Positions 43,701-52,572 of a DNA stretch of 64,000 nt are shown here, in pieces. The DNA is from Azospirillum ramasamyi (GTDB lineage Bacteria; Pseudomonadota; Alphaproteobacteria; Azospirillales; Azospirillaceae): assembly GCF_003233655.1 (NCBI RefSeq), contig NZ_CP029831.1:559501-623500 (forward strand), read 5' to 3'. How positions within the stretch are numbered: the first letter of the stretch is position 1; each line of letters starts with the position of its first letter. The notes beneath the pieces are model-generated. The model worked only from the letters and a program-made list of their open reading frames with translations, searched no databases and was not told where the DNA came from. The position numbers and the translations under genes were made by a program.

Positions 43701-43746
43701 ACGCTCGAAACTCTAGCAGGATGGGTGGTTTATCCCGTCCGTCCGT

Positions 43747-43761
43747 TGGCACTAAGGTTGC
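43747..43761 (+). promoter_or_regulatory. Candidate sigma-54 promoter of the response regulator
   Basis: TGGCAC-N5-TTGC, with GG and GC separated by exactly ten bases as required by sigma-54. It lies 59 bases before the regulator start and only 32 bases past the right end of the IS630 element. No matching enhancer site was identified. Confidence 0.55.
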
Positions 43762-43819
43762 GACGTTGCCCTGCCTCTCCGCGGAGGTCGACACTTTTTA
43801 TGAATGAAAGGGAACAAAC

Positions 43820-44563
43820 GTGGATCATCATGCGCAGCATGTCCATGGTTCCGTGGAGCAGGAACTGGCCTCCGCCCGCCGGAGTCCGTCCGACGATCCC
43901 TTCAAGTTCCTGATCGTCGACGACCATGCCCTGGTCCGTTACGGATTGTCACTGGCGCTGAGGCAGCGCTACGAGGGGGCCGTGATCGTGGAGGCGGGAT
44001 CGCTTGCCGAGGCGATGCGCAAGGCCCGGTCGGAAAGTGATCTCACCGCCATTCTCTACGACCTGCAGATGGGCGACAGCGACCAGCACAGCGGCCTTGC
44101 CGATATGCTGGAGGCGGCGGGAGACGTGCCGGTGATCGTGGTGTCGGGAGCGACCGACGGCACGGTCATCGCCTCCTGCATCCGTGCCGGCGCCCGCGGT
44201 TTTGTCCATAAGGGCTGTGAGGGGGTGGTGCTGGATCAGGCGCTTCCCATCGTGCTGGACGGCGGCATCTTCGCCCCTGCGCCGCCCGCAGCGCGCGACG
44301 GCCGTCCGGTGCGCATCGCCATGGCCGCATCCGTGCCGGTGAGGACCGATAGCGATGCCGTCAACAGCCTGACCGAGCGCCAGCGCGAAGTGCTGCGGCT
44401 GCTGCTGGAAGGCCAGTCGAACAAGGAGATCGCCCGTGCCCTGGGCGTGCTGGAGGGGACGATCAAGGTGCATCTGCGCACGGTGATGCAGCGGCTGGGC
44501 GTGCGCAACCGCACCCAGCTGGCGCTTGCCACCGTTCGGGCGGGGATCAAGCTGCAGTCCTGA
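43820..44563 (+). CDS. LuxR-family (NarL-type) response regulator
   Basis: 247 residues. The receiver domain has the acidic pair in LIVDDHALVR, the phosphorylated D81 in ILYDLQMGD and the Lys of FVHKGCEG. A linker of about 40 residues leads to the LuxR HTH (LTERQREVLRLLLEGQSNKEIARAL). It probably works with the kinase encoded upstream of the IS630 insertion. It keeps its own candidate sigma-54 promoter. Confidence 0.9.
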   Translation: MDHHAQHVHGSVEQELASARRSPSDDPFKFLIVDDHALVRYGLSLALRQRYEGAVIVEAGSLAEAMRKARSESDLTAILYDLQMGDSDQHSGLADMLEAAGDVPVIVVSGATDGTVIASCIRAGARGFVHKGCEGVVLDQALPIVLDGGIFAPAPPAARDGRPVRIAMAASVPVRTDSDAVNSLTERQREVLRLLLEGQSNKEIARALGVLEGTIKVHLRTVMQRLGVRNRTQLALATVRAGIKLQS

Positions 44564-44584
44564 TCCGCGCTGTCGGCGCCGCCC

Positions 44585-46135
44585 CTATGCGGCTGCGGGT
44601 CCGATCCCGCGCTGTTGGGCGGCATCCAGCAGGCTCACCAGTTCGCCCGACACCCACCAGCGGCATTTGCGCCGCTCCTCCGCTGCGACGGTCACCACGC
44701 GCTCGATCAGCCGGCTTTCCCCGGCATTGAGCTCGCGGCCGTCGCGCAGCGCCCGTTCGACGATGGCCAGCAGGGTCTTGTCGATGGCGGTGATCTCGAT
44801 GGGGTAGCCGGTTTCCTCCGCCAATTCGCACAGCTCGGCCATGGCGGACAGCGCGTCGTCGCGCCCATAGCTGCCGATCTGGCGGAACAGCCCGGCCAGA
44901 TGTTCGCCGATGGCGGTCAGCCAGGGATTGGTCGAGGCGGCGATGCCGCGGCGGCGCAGGCGATGATTGAAGCCGTTGATGAAGCGCACCGGCTCGATCA
45001 GCGGACGAACCGACGAGCTGGCGTTGAGAGTCAACAGGCGATGGCTCAGCACCGGCACCACCTCCCCCTCCACCAGTCCGGTGACACGGCCGACGGCGGC
45101 GGACACCGCGGCCCAGTTCCGGCCGCCGCGCTCCACCCCGAAACCCTGCAGCGTGTCGTACCAGCGGAAGGCGCGTTCCTGCAGGCGGTCCACCGTCTCG
45201 CCCGCGGTGAGTTGCGGCGGGGCGGGGCGGCCGAGATGGAGATCCTCCAGCTTCTGGCGCAGGCATTGCCAGGCGAACTGGACATGGCCCACCGCCGCCT
45301 CCACCAGCGGCGAGTTCGGGAACAGGCCATAGAGCGCCAGCGCCTGATCGGGATCGCGCGCGCCGTTCACCAGGGACAGGGCGTAGAACAGGGCGCCGTC
45401 CGGCGTCCCCGCATGCTGCGCCATCTCCGACACGGTGTGGAGGATGCCGATGGTGTCGCGCGGACGCACCGCTCCGCGCCACAGCGGCGCGTGCTCCAGC
45501 ATCGCGTCCAGCATCGCCAGATCGCCCATCGACAGCGGCGCGACGCTGGTCAGGCCGCGCTTGCGCAGCAGGGTGATCCGCTCGGCGTTGGCGGTCGCCA
45601 GCAGCGTACCCGCCCCGCCGCGCTGGCGCAGGACCGCGAGCGAGCCGAGGCGAAGCTCCTCCGCCCATCCGGCCGCGGCGGGGGAGGCGAGGACGGCATC
45701 GAGCGGATGCTCGCTGGCCCGCGCGGCGATGTCGGCCTGCACCCGGCCGGCCAGTTCGCGCAGGTGGGGCAGCAGGGCGAACCACCAGGCGCTGGCATCC
45801 ACCACATGCATGCAGCCGGGCGGCCGTGTCTCGGCCATCATCAGCGCATCGGTGCGCAGCATCACCGGGTCGAACCAGCCGGTCCAGATGCGGCGGGCGT
45901 GTTCGGTGCGCGGGCCGTTCAGCATGGCGACGATCAGGCGCCCGATCTCCACCGTCATCTGGTCGTCTTCCAGATGCCCGGCCTGCACCAGTTCGAACAG
46001 CTTGGATTTCTGCGCGCGGTCGAGCGGGGCCAGGATCGCCTTGACCTTTTCAAGGCTGACGGTCGCCGGATCGGGTTCGGCAGCGTGAAGCTGGGCGGTC
46101 TGAAGGGAGGCGCTGCGGTTTGGGCGGCCGGCCAT
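44585..46135 (-). CDS. Uncharacterised 516-residue protein
   Basis: I do not recognise a family. The protein is soluble, rich in Ala, Leu and Arg, and predicted mostly helical. It has no signal peptide and no membrane segment. An N-terminal stretch of about 75 residues (AILAPLDRAQKSKLFELVQAG) could bind a partner. The body contains regularly spaced hydrophobic helices without a Walker, HTH or metal motif that I can see. Codon use is typical of neighbouring genes. It stands alone, convergent with the response regulator and divergent from a small gene. Confidence 0.75.
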   Translation of the reverse strand: MAGRPNRSASLQTAQLHAAEPDPATVSLEKVKAILAPLDRAQKSKLFELVQAGHLEDDQMTVEIGRLIVAMLNGPRTEHARRIWTGWFDPVMLRTDALMMAETRPPGCMHVVDASAWWFALLPHLRELAGRVQADIAARASEHPLDAVLASPAAAGWAEELRLGSLAVLRQRGGAGTLLATANAERITLLRKRGLTSVAPLSMGDLAMLDAMLEHAPLWRGAVRPRDTIGILHTVSEMAQHAGTPDGALFYALSLVNGARDPDQALALYGLFPNSPLVEAAVGHVQFAWQCLRQKLEDLHLGRPAPPQLTAGETVDRLQERAFRWYDTLQGFGVERGGRNWAAVSAAVGRVTGLVEGEVVPVLSHRLLTLNASSSVRPLIEPVRFINGFNHRLRRRGIAASTNPWLTAIGEHLAGLFRQIGSYGRDDALSAMAELCELAEETGYPIEITAIDKTLLAIVERALRDGRELNAGESRLIERVVTVAAEERRKCRWWVSGELVSLLDAAQQRGIGPAAA

Positions 46136-46409
46136 GGGCGTTCACGGGCGCTGCTGAATCGACGCAATTTTAGGTACTAGCAGCGATCATTGCTACTGAT
46201 ATGTAGTGACATATTCTGTCGAGCTGTGTCGGTACGCTGCCGCGCGGCGCACAGCGCGGCCGTCCGGCAGCCATGGGGCGGCATTGAAACGACTTGTGTC
46301 AAATGTTGCATAAATTTATTTCATTTAAGGGCCAAATCGCGCCTTCCCGCCCAGTGGTTGTGGGCTCATTATCCACGCAGGCAACGCTTCCAGCACGAAG
46401 GCGGTCCCC

Positions 46410-46673
46410 ATGGTCCCGCAGCAAATCGCCGACACCACCCTCAGGTTGTTTCCCGCCATGAGCCAAGCCGAGTCCAGCAGGGCCCAACAGGTCGCGGATG
46501 ATGTCGTCGCCCGTCTGACCGGCAGTGGACTGTCGGACGCCGGCCTGTCGGACGCCGAGCGTGCGGAGGCTTGCGAGGCGGCGCTGAAGCAGCTGATGGA
46601 ATACCTGATCGAGCGCGAAGGCTGGGTGGCGGAGGAGTTCACCGCCATCGCCCGTTCGCTGGGCGCCTATTGA
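46410..46673 (+). CDS. Small hypothetical helical protein
   Basis: 87 residues, acidic and helical, no recognised family. A short internal duplication (SGLSDAGLSDAE) precedes the last helices. It starts after an AT-rich upstream region (46190-46330) shared with the divergent 516-residue gene. The frame has the local codon bias, but independent support is limited. Confidence 0.5.
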   Translation: MVPQQIADTTLRLFPAMSQAESSRAQQVADDVVARLTGSGLSDAGLSDAERAEACEAALKQLMEYLIEREGWVAEEFTAIARSLGAY

Positions 46674-46778
46674 AGGTCAGCCGGCTTCGAACCGAAAGGC
46701 TGTCCTTCGGCCTGTTGCAAGGTCCCTCCATCGCAGGCAAGGTCCGAGGAAGCCTCATCGGTTGCGGAGCGGAACAGC

Positions 46779-47483
46779 GTGTCGCAGAAAGTCATCGGCC
46801 TCATCGGAGGGATGAGCTGGGAAAGCTCGGCCGAGTACTACCGCATCATCAACGAGCGGGTGCGCGACCGCCTGGGCGGGCTGCACTCGGCCCGCTGCCT
46901 GATGTGGTCCTTCGACTTCGCCGAGATCGAGGCGCTCCAGCATGCCGGCCGCTGGGACGACGCGACGGCCCTGTTGATCGACGCCGCCCGGCGCCTGGAG
47001 CGGGGAGGGGCCGACTTTGTCGTCATCTGCACCAACACCATGCATCGCATGGCCGATGAGGTGCAGGCGGCCATCGGCCTGCCGTTGCTGCACATCGCCG
47101 ATCCGACGGCGGAGCGCATCCGCGCCGCCGGCCTGGGGCGAGTCGGTCTGCTGGGCACCGCCTTCACCATGGAACAGGACTTCTACAAGGGGCGGCTCGT
47201 GCAGAAGCATGGGCTGGAGGTCCTGGTTCCCGACGAAGACGACCGTGCCGCCGTTCACCGGGTGATCTACGACGAACTGGTGCAGGGCCGTGTCGTGGAA
47301 TCCTCCAGGCAGGCGTACCGCGGCGTGATAGAGCGCCTTGTCGGGCGCGGGGCGGAGGCGGTGATCCTCGGCTGCACCGAGATCATGCTGCTGGTCCGCC
47401 CGGAAGACAGCCCGGTGCCGCTCTATGATACCACCGCGATCCATGCCGAGGCTGCGGTGGAGCTGGCGCTTTCCAACATCTGA
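46779..47483 (+). CDS. Aspartate/glutamate racemase-family protein
   Basis: 234 residues, PLP-independent Asp/Glu/hydantoin racemase superfamily, YgeA-like. The two catalytic Cys lie in FVVICTNTMHRM and AVILGCTEIMLL, and the N-terminal IGLIGGMSWESSAEYYRIIN block is characteristic. It starts at GTG with GGAGCGGAACAGC directly upstream. It likely racemises an amino acid such as homoserine or aspartate; the substrate is not visible. Confidence 0.88.
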   Translation: MSQKVIGLIGGMSWESSAEYYRIINERVRDRLGGLHSARCLMWSFDFAEIEALQHAGRWDDATALLIDAARRLERGGADFVVICTNTMHRMADEVQAAIGLPLLHIADPTAERIRAAGLGRVGLLGTAFTMEQDFYKGRLVQKHGLEVLVPDEDDRAAVHRVIYDELVQGRVVESSRQAYRGVIERLVGRGAEAVILGCTEIMLLVRPEDSPVPLYDTTAIHAEAAVELALSNI

Positions 47484-47505
47484 AGCCGGCATCCACCGCC
47501 ATCCC

Positions 47506-48372
47506 CTATCGTTTCCCGTTCGCTCCATTCTCCCCGTTCGCCACGACAAGGTCGGGGTGGATGCCCAGGACCTCCGCGGCCATCTTGGCGACGTTGATGT
47601 CGATGGGGGGCGGGGCGATGTTGACGCCCTCCTTCAGGGCGGCGGTGACGATCTCCAGCACCTTGATGCGGGCATGCCATTTGGAGTTCGCCTCCACCGC
47701 ATGCCAGGGCGCGTGGGGGGTGGAGGTGCGGTCGAACATCGTCTCCGTCGCCTTGACGTAATCGTCCCATTTGGCGCGGTTGCGCAGATCCTCCTCCGTC
47801 AGCTTCCAGCGCTTGTAGGGGTTCTTCATCCGCTCGCGGAAGCGTTCCAGCTGTTCATCCGGGGTGATGTGCAGGAACAGCTTGACGATGCGCGCGCCGT
47901 CGTCGGCCAGCAGCCGCTCGAACTCGTTGATCTCGTCATAGGCGCGCTTCCACTGGTCCTTGTTGGCGAATTTCTCCACCCGCTCGACCAGGACGCGGCC
48001 GTACCAGGAACGGTCGAAGATGGCGAAGCTCCCGGCGCCCGGCAGCTTGGTCCAGAAGCGGTAAAGGTAATGCTTGCTCTGCTCTTCCGGCGTGGGGGCG
48101 GAGATCGGCCAGACGTGGAAGCCGCGGGGATCGAGCGGCTCGGTCATGCGGCGAATCGCCCCGCCCTTGCCGGCGGCATCCCAACCTTCGAACACGATGA
48201 TCGCCCGGCGCTTCTCATGCCAGTAGGTCTGCTGGATGTGCAGCAGCTCCTTCTGCAGCTTGCCGAGTCGGCGGTCGTAATCCTCCGCGTTGTCGTACCG
48301 CGTCGTGTTCTGATCCAGTTTAGCGAGGCGGATTTTCGCGACCTTGCCGGACTTTTCGGCCATACGGGGCAT
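47506..48372 (-). CDS. ppk2: Polyphosphate kinase 2 family protein
   Basis: 288 residues, single-domain PPK2, transferring phosphate between polyphosphate and nucleotides. Walker A lies in FEGWDAAGKGGAIRRM and Walker B in IFDRSWYGRVLVERVE; the lid region contains the paired Arg of RFRERMKNPYKRWK. It is divergent from glgE. Whether it favours ADP, GDP or AMP cannot be told by eye. Confidence 0.9.
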   Translation of the reverse strand: MPRMAEKSGKVAKIRLAKLDQNTTRYDNAEDYDRRLGKLQKELLHIQQTYWHEKRRAIIVFEGWDAAGKGGAIRRMTEPLDPRGFHVWPISAPTPEEQSKHYLYRFWTKLPGAGSFAIFDRSWYGRVLVERVEKFANKDQWKRAYDEINEFERLLADDGARIVKLFLHITPDEQLERFRERMKNPYKRWKLTEEDLRNRAKWDDYVKATETMFDRTSTPHAPWHAVEANSKWHARIKVLEIVTAALKEGVNIAPPPIDINVAKMAAEVLGIHPDLVVANGENGANGKR

Positions 48373-48576
48373 CCTGTTCTGGTAGGTTTGGTGCGATTGT
48401 CGCGTGCGGCGGGCGGAACCTTCACCGCTCCGCCGGGTTGACCGGCGGGGGCATGTGCCGGCCGTCGCGCCGGTCCGGTCGCCTCCCCGGAAAGGGTGAG
48501 GTCATCCCGTCCGGTCGATCCCACATCGGGACCGGCGGGCTGTCAACGGAGAAGCAGGGCCAAGGAAGGGGGTTTC

Positions 48577-51500
48577 ATGAGCATCGTCGGGCCGCGCATC
48601 TATAACCTGTTTCCGACCCTGGCGGGACCGGTCCGCGATTGGGCCGGGCATCTGCCGCGGATCCAGGGGATGGGATTCGACTGGATCTTCCTGAACCCGA
48701 TCCATCAGCCCGGATTCTCCGGCAGCCTCTATGCCATCAAGGATCCCTACCGGTTGCACGACGCGCTGCGCGGCGGATCGCAGGAAAGCGACGACGAGCT
48801 GCTGCGCCGCTTCACGGCCGAGGCCGGGGCGCATGGCCAGTCGGTGATGATGGATTTCGTCATCAACCACACCTCGCGCGACGCGCTGCTGGTCGAGCGC
48901 CATCCCGACTGGTACAAGCGCGGCCCCGACGGCGACCTGCATCGCCCGGGCGCGGTCGATCCCAACAACACCAACCACGTCACGGTGTGGGGCGACCTCG
49001 CCTCGCTGGACTACGACCGGGCGGAGTCGCGCGCCGGGCTGATCGGCTATTGGTCGGACTATCTGCGCCATTACATCGGGCTGGGCGTGAAGGGCTTCCG
49101 CTGCGACGCCGCCTATCAGGTCCCCGCGGAGGTGTGGAAAAGCCTGATCGACGCGGCCCACGCCGTCGACCCGCAGGTGAAGTTCTTCGCCGAGACGCTG
49201 GGCTGCACGGTGGAGCAGGTGCGCGAGCTGTGCGGCGCCGGCTTCGACTTCCTGTTCAACAGCGCCAAATGGTGGGACTTCAAGGCCGACTGGCTGCTGG
49301 ACCAGTATGAGGAGTTCCGCTGGATCGCGCCGTCCATCGCCTTCCCCGAGAGCCACGACACCGACCGTCTGGCGGCGGAGGTCGGCAGCCAGGACGCGGT
49401 GCGGCTCGCCGCCCAGCTGAAGATGCATTACCTGTTCGCAGCCAGCTTCTCCACCGGCGTGCTGATGCCGGCCGGCTACGAATACGGCTTCACCCGCAAG
49501 CTGGACGTGGTGCGCACCAGCCCCGCCGACTGGGAGCAGCCGAAGCTGGATCTGACCGGCTTCATCGGCGCGGTCAACGCCATGAAGGCCGCCACCCCGG
49601 CCCTGAACGTCGAGGGGCCGCAGCGCCGCGTGACCTCCCCCCACAGCCCGGTGCTGGGGCTGATCCGGCAGGTGGACGGCGCCGCCCTCGACCAGCCCGA
49701 CGGCTGCGCCATCCTGGTGCTGAACCCGGATGAGAACCGGCCGCACACGCTGGACGTCGGCCCGATCCTGGCCGCCACCGGCGGAACCTACGAGGCGTTC
49801 GAGGATGTGACGCCGGAGGCCGATCCGCTGCCGATGGAGCCTGGCGCGCCGATGACGCTGCGCCCGATGGAACTGCGCGTCTTCCGCGCCCGCGCCGCCC
49901 GCAGCCACCCGGTCGAACTCCACGACGTGGAGGAGCGGGAGTGGATGGATTCCATCGCCGCCGGCCGCATGACCATCGAGAACGTCTATCCCGAACTCGA
50001 CGGCGGCCGCTTCGCGGTCAAGCGCGCGGTCGGCGACGTGATGGAGGTGTGGGCCGACATCTACACCGACGGCACCTTCGTGCTCGCCGCCTCCGTCATG
50101 TACAAGGCGGACGGCGACGACGAGTGGAGCGAAGCGCCGATGCGCTTCTACGAGAACGACCGCTGGGTCGGCCGGGTGCCGCTGACCCGCAACGCCCGCT
50201 ACACCTACAGCATCGAGGCGTGGCGCGACGTCTGGGAAAGCTGGCGCGCCGACTTCAAGAAGAAGGTCGATGCCGGCATGGACGTCGATCTGGAGCTGGT
50301 GGAGGGCCGCCGCTTCGTCGAGCAGGCGCTGGAGCTGAACCATGGTGACGGGCGCGCCGCGCTGGCGGCCGTCATCGAGCGGATGCAGGCGCTGGCCGGC
50401 CGCGAGGCCATCGACTACGCCCTGTCGGACGAGCCGCGCCGGGTCATGGCCCTGTATGGCGAGCGGCAATACAAGTCGCGCTATGTCCGCGAACTGGAGG
50501 TCTACGTCGACCGCACCGCCGGCGCCTATTCGGCCTGGTTCGAGATCTTCCCGCGTTCCGCCTCGCCCGACCCGTCGCGTCCGGGAACCTTCGACGACGT
50601 GGTGAACCTGCTGCCCATGGTGCGCGACATGGGCTTCGACGTGCTGTATTTCCCGCCGATCCATCCCATCGGCCGCGCCTTCCGCAAGGGCAGGAACAAC
50701 ACGCTGAATCCCGGTCCGGACGATCCCGGCGTGCCCTATGCCATCGGCGCGGAGGAGGGCGGACACGACGCCATCGACCCGACGATCGGCGATTTCGACA
50801 GCTTCCGCCGTCTGGTGCGCGAAGCCAAGCGCCACGGCATCGAGATCGCGCTGGATTTCGCCGTCCAGTGCTCCCCCGACCATCCCTGGGTGAAGGAGCA
50901 TCCGCACTGGTTCTACTGGCGGCCCGACGGCAGCATCCGCTATGCCGAGAATCCGCCGAAGAAGTACCAGGACATCGTCAATGTCAGCTTCTACCGCCAG
51001 TCCTACCCGGACCTGTGGTACGCGCTTCGCGATGTGGTGCTGATGTGGTGCAAGGAGGGTGTGCGCATCTTCCGCGTCGACAACCCGCACACCAAGCCCT
51101 TCCCCTTCTGGGAATGGATGATCCGCGAGGTGCAGGACCGCTACCCCGACGCCCTGTTCCTGGCCGAGGCCTTCACCCGTCCGAAGCTGATGAAGCGCCT
51201 GGCCAAGGTCGGCTTCACCCAGTCCTACAGCTACTTCACCTGGCGCAACACCAAGCAGGAGCTGACCGAGTATCTGACCGAGCTGACGCAGGGGGAATCG
51301 AAGGAGTACATGCGCCCCAACTTCTTCGCCAACACCCCCGACATCCTGCCGAAGATCCTGACCCAGGGCGGCCGTCCGGCCCACATGATGCGGGCGGTGC
51401 TGGCGGCGACGCTGGCCGGCGTCTACGGCCTCTACGGTCCCTACCTGCTGTGCGAGGCGGAAGCCTATCCCGGCAAGGAGGAGTACAATCATTCTGAGAA

Positions 51501-51897
51501 GTACGAGGTCCGGCACTGGGATTGGAACCAGCCCGGCAACATCCGCGACTACGTCACCGCCATCAACCGCATCCGCCGCGAGAACCCGGCGCTGCAGCAA
51601 TTCACCAACCTGCGTTTCTACAACGCCTTCGACGACAACATCCTGCTCTATGGCAAGATGACGGCGGCCAAGGACAACGTGATCCTGATCGCGGTGAACC
51701 TCGACCCCCACAACGGCCATGGCGGGACCATCGAGGTGCCTCTGTGGGAACTGGGCCTGCCCGACGGCGCCCATGTCCAGGTGGAGGATCTGTTCAGCGG
51801 CCACCGCTTCACCTGGATCGGCAAGTTCCAGCACGTCTGGCTGGATCCCCACCGCAACCCCGCCGCGATCTGGCGGATCGTGCCGCCGGGGGTGTGA
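48577..51897 (+). CDS. glgE: GH13 alpha-amylase-family domain fused to GlgE maltosyltransferase
   Basis: 1,106 residues combining two GH13 enzymes. Residues 1-455 form an alpha-amylase-type barrel with nucleophile D177 (GFRCDAAYQ), acid E206 (FFAETLGC) and the late Asp in FPESHDTDR. Residues from about 465 are GlgE, alpha-1,4-glucan:maltose-1-phosphate maltosyltransferase: nucleophile D835 (IFRVDNPHTKP), acid E864 (LFLAEAFTRP), plus its N-terminal beta domain (NVYPELDGGRFAVKR). GlgE adds maltose from maltose-1-phosphate to alpha-glucan. Both active sites look intact. The start at 48577 follows AAGGAAGGGGG. No treS, maltokinase or glgB lies in the window. Confidence 0.9.
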   Translation: MSIVGPRIYNLFPTLAGPVRDWAGHLPRIQGMGFDWIFLNPIHQPGFSGSLYAIKDPYRLHDALRGGSQESDDELLRRFTAEAGAHGQSVMMDFVINHTSRDALLVERHPDWYKRGPDGDLHRPGAVDPNNTNHVTVWGDLASLDYDRAESRAGLIGYWSDYLRHYIGLGVKGFRCDAAYQVPAEVWKSLIDAAHAVDPQVKFFAETLGCTVEQVRELCGAGFDFLFNSAKWWDFKADWLLDQYEEFRWIAPSIAFPESHDTDRLAAEVGSQDAVRLAAQLKMHYLFAASFSTGVLMPAGYEYGFTRKLDVVRTSPADWEQPKLDLTGFIGAVNAMKAATPALNVEGPQRRVTSPHSPVLGLIRQVDGAALDQPDGCAILVLNPDENRPHTLDVGPILAATGGTYEAFEDVTPEADPLPMEPGAPMTLRPMELRVFRARAARSHPVELHDVEEREWMDSIAAGRMTIENVYPELDGGRFAVKRAVGDVMEVWADIYTDGTFVLAASVMYKADGDDEWSEAPMRFYENDRWVGRVPLTRNARYTYSIEAWRDVWESWRADFKKKVDAGMDVDLELVEGRRFVEQALELNHGDGRAALAAVIERMQALAGREAIDYALSDEPRRVMALYGERQYKSRYVRELEVYVDRTAGAYSAWFEIFPRSASPDPSRPGTFDDVVNLLPMVRDMGFDVLYFPPIHPIGRAFRKGRNNTLNPGPDDPGVPYAIGAEEGGHDAIDPTIGDFDSFRRLVREAKRHGIEIALDFAVQCSPDHPWVKEHPHWFYWRPDGSIRYAENPPKKYQDIVNVSFYRQSYPDLWYALRDVVLMWCKEGVRIFRVDNPHTKPFPFWEWMIREVQDRYPDALFLAEAFTRPKLMKRLAKVGFTQSYSYFTWRNTKQELTEYLTELTQGESKEYMRPNFFANTPDILPKILTQGGRPAHMMRAVLAATLAGVYGLYGPYLLCEAEAYPGKEEYNHSEKYEVRHWDWNQPGNIRDYVTAINRIRRENPALQQFTNLRFYNAFDDNILLYGKMTAAKDNVILIAVNLDPHNGHGGTIEVPLWELGLPDGAHVQVEDLFSGHRFTWIGKFQHVWLDPHRNPAAIWRIVPPGV

Positions 51898-52009
51898 CGG
51901 CGGCATTTGCTCGCAGGCGCCTCCTCGCAAACCTTCTCCCGCGATCGGACCGGCCTCTGGCCGGCCGAGAGCGGGGGGGTGGGGGGCCGTCACCAGCACT
52001 CCACAATAA

Positions 52010-52035
52010 AAAAGCGGCCCTGCAGGGCCGCTTTT
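52010..52035. terminator. Bidirectional terminator after glgE
   Basis: A perfect 26-base palindrome with arms AAAAGCGGCCCTG and its complement, A-rich on one flank and T-rich on the other. It works in both directions: 113 bases after glgE, and 20 bases after the convergent small gene. Confidence 0.9.
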
Positions 52036-52055
52036 CAATTCAGTCCATCCACCGG

Positions 52056-52304
52056 TCAGCGGCGGCGGATCAGCGTCACGCCGCCCACCGTCCTGTCGAG
52101 GAAGGCGATCATTGTGTCCGGCTTGTGGCCCACGGAGGAGGCGGCGAAGGCCATCCACCAGCGTGCCATGGGAGTCGTCCAACCATATCGGTCGGCAATG
52201 ACCTGAACATCCAGGGTAGAGGTCATGGTCGTCTGGGCTGTCGTCGCGGCGCCGGCTGCGCGGGCCGTACCGGACGGGGTAACCTGGGATTCGACGCTGT
52301 GCAT
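52056..52304 (-). CDS. Small hypothetical protein (82 residues)
   Basis: No recognised family. The N-terminal half is Thr/Ala-rich and low complexity. The C-terminal half (DRYGWTTPMARWWMAFAASSVGHKPDTMIAF) has several Trp and is followed by a basic end. GGAGG lies four bases before the ATG and a strong terminator follows the stop, which supports a real transcript. Confidence 0.6.
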   Translation of the reverse strand: MHSVESQVTPSGTARAAGAATTAQTTMTSTLDVQVIADRYGWTTPMARWWMAFAASSVGHKPDTMIAFLDRTVGGVTLIRRR

Positions 52305-52572
52305 GGTTCCTCCCAACGGGGACTTTCGGTGTCCGCCTGCGCGGTACCTTATCCTTCAACCGCCGGAAGGGGCAGAGTTGCTTTGGTGCTAACGGGTACT
52401 ATACCTTTGGCTGCAAAGCCGGCCGGCGCTCGGGCATCCTTCGGATAGGCGGATCAGATGGCATCGGCGTTTCCGATGCCCCGACCGTAGTGCCCAGGCA
52501 GAGTCGCGGAGCCGATTTCCCGATCAATCCATCGGGGCATGTCGCCATGTCGCATTCTTGTCCCGCAGTTCC

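Larger units (their letters stand above)
42665..43715 (+). mobile_element. IS630-family insertion sequence
   Basis: A 1,047-base element (42667-43713) bounded by TA on both sides, the target duplication of this family. Terminal inverted repeats start GAGCATCGCGCC on the left and GAGTTTCGAGCG on the complement of the right, with 16 of 22 bases matching and a shared AATCTGA. It carries the two overlapping transposase frames described separately. It sits between a histidine kinase and a response regulator. Confidence 0.88.

Noticed and set aside
48502..52359. A 1,285-codon open frame on the minus strand
   Set aside because: It lies entirely opposite glgE, shows no domain, and is a by-product of high GC3 in the real gene.
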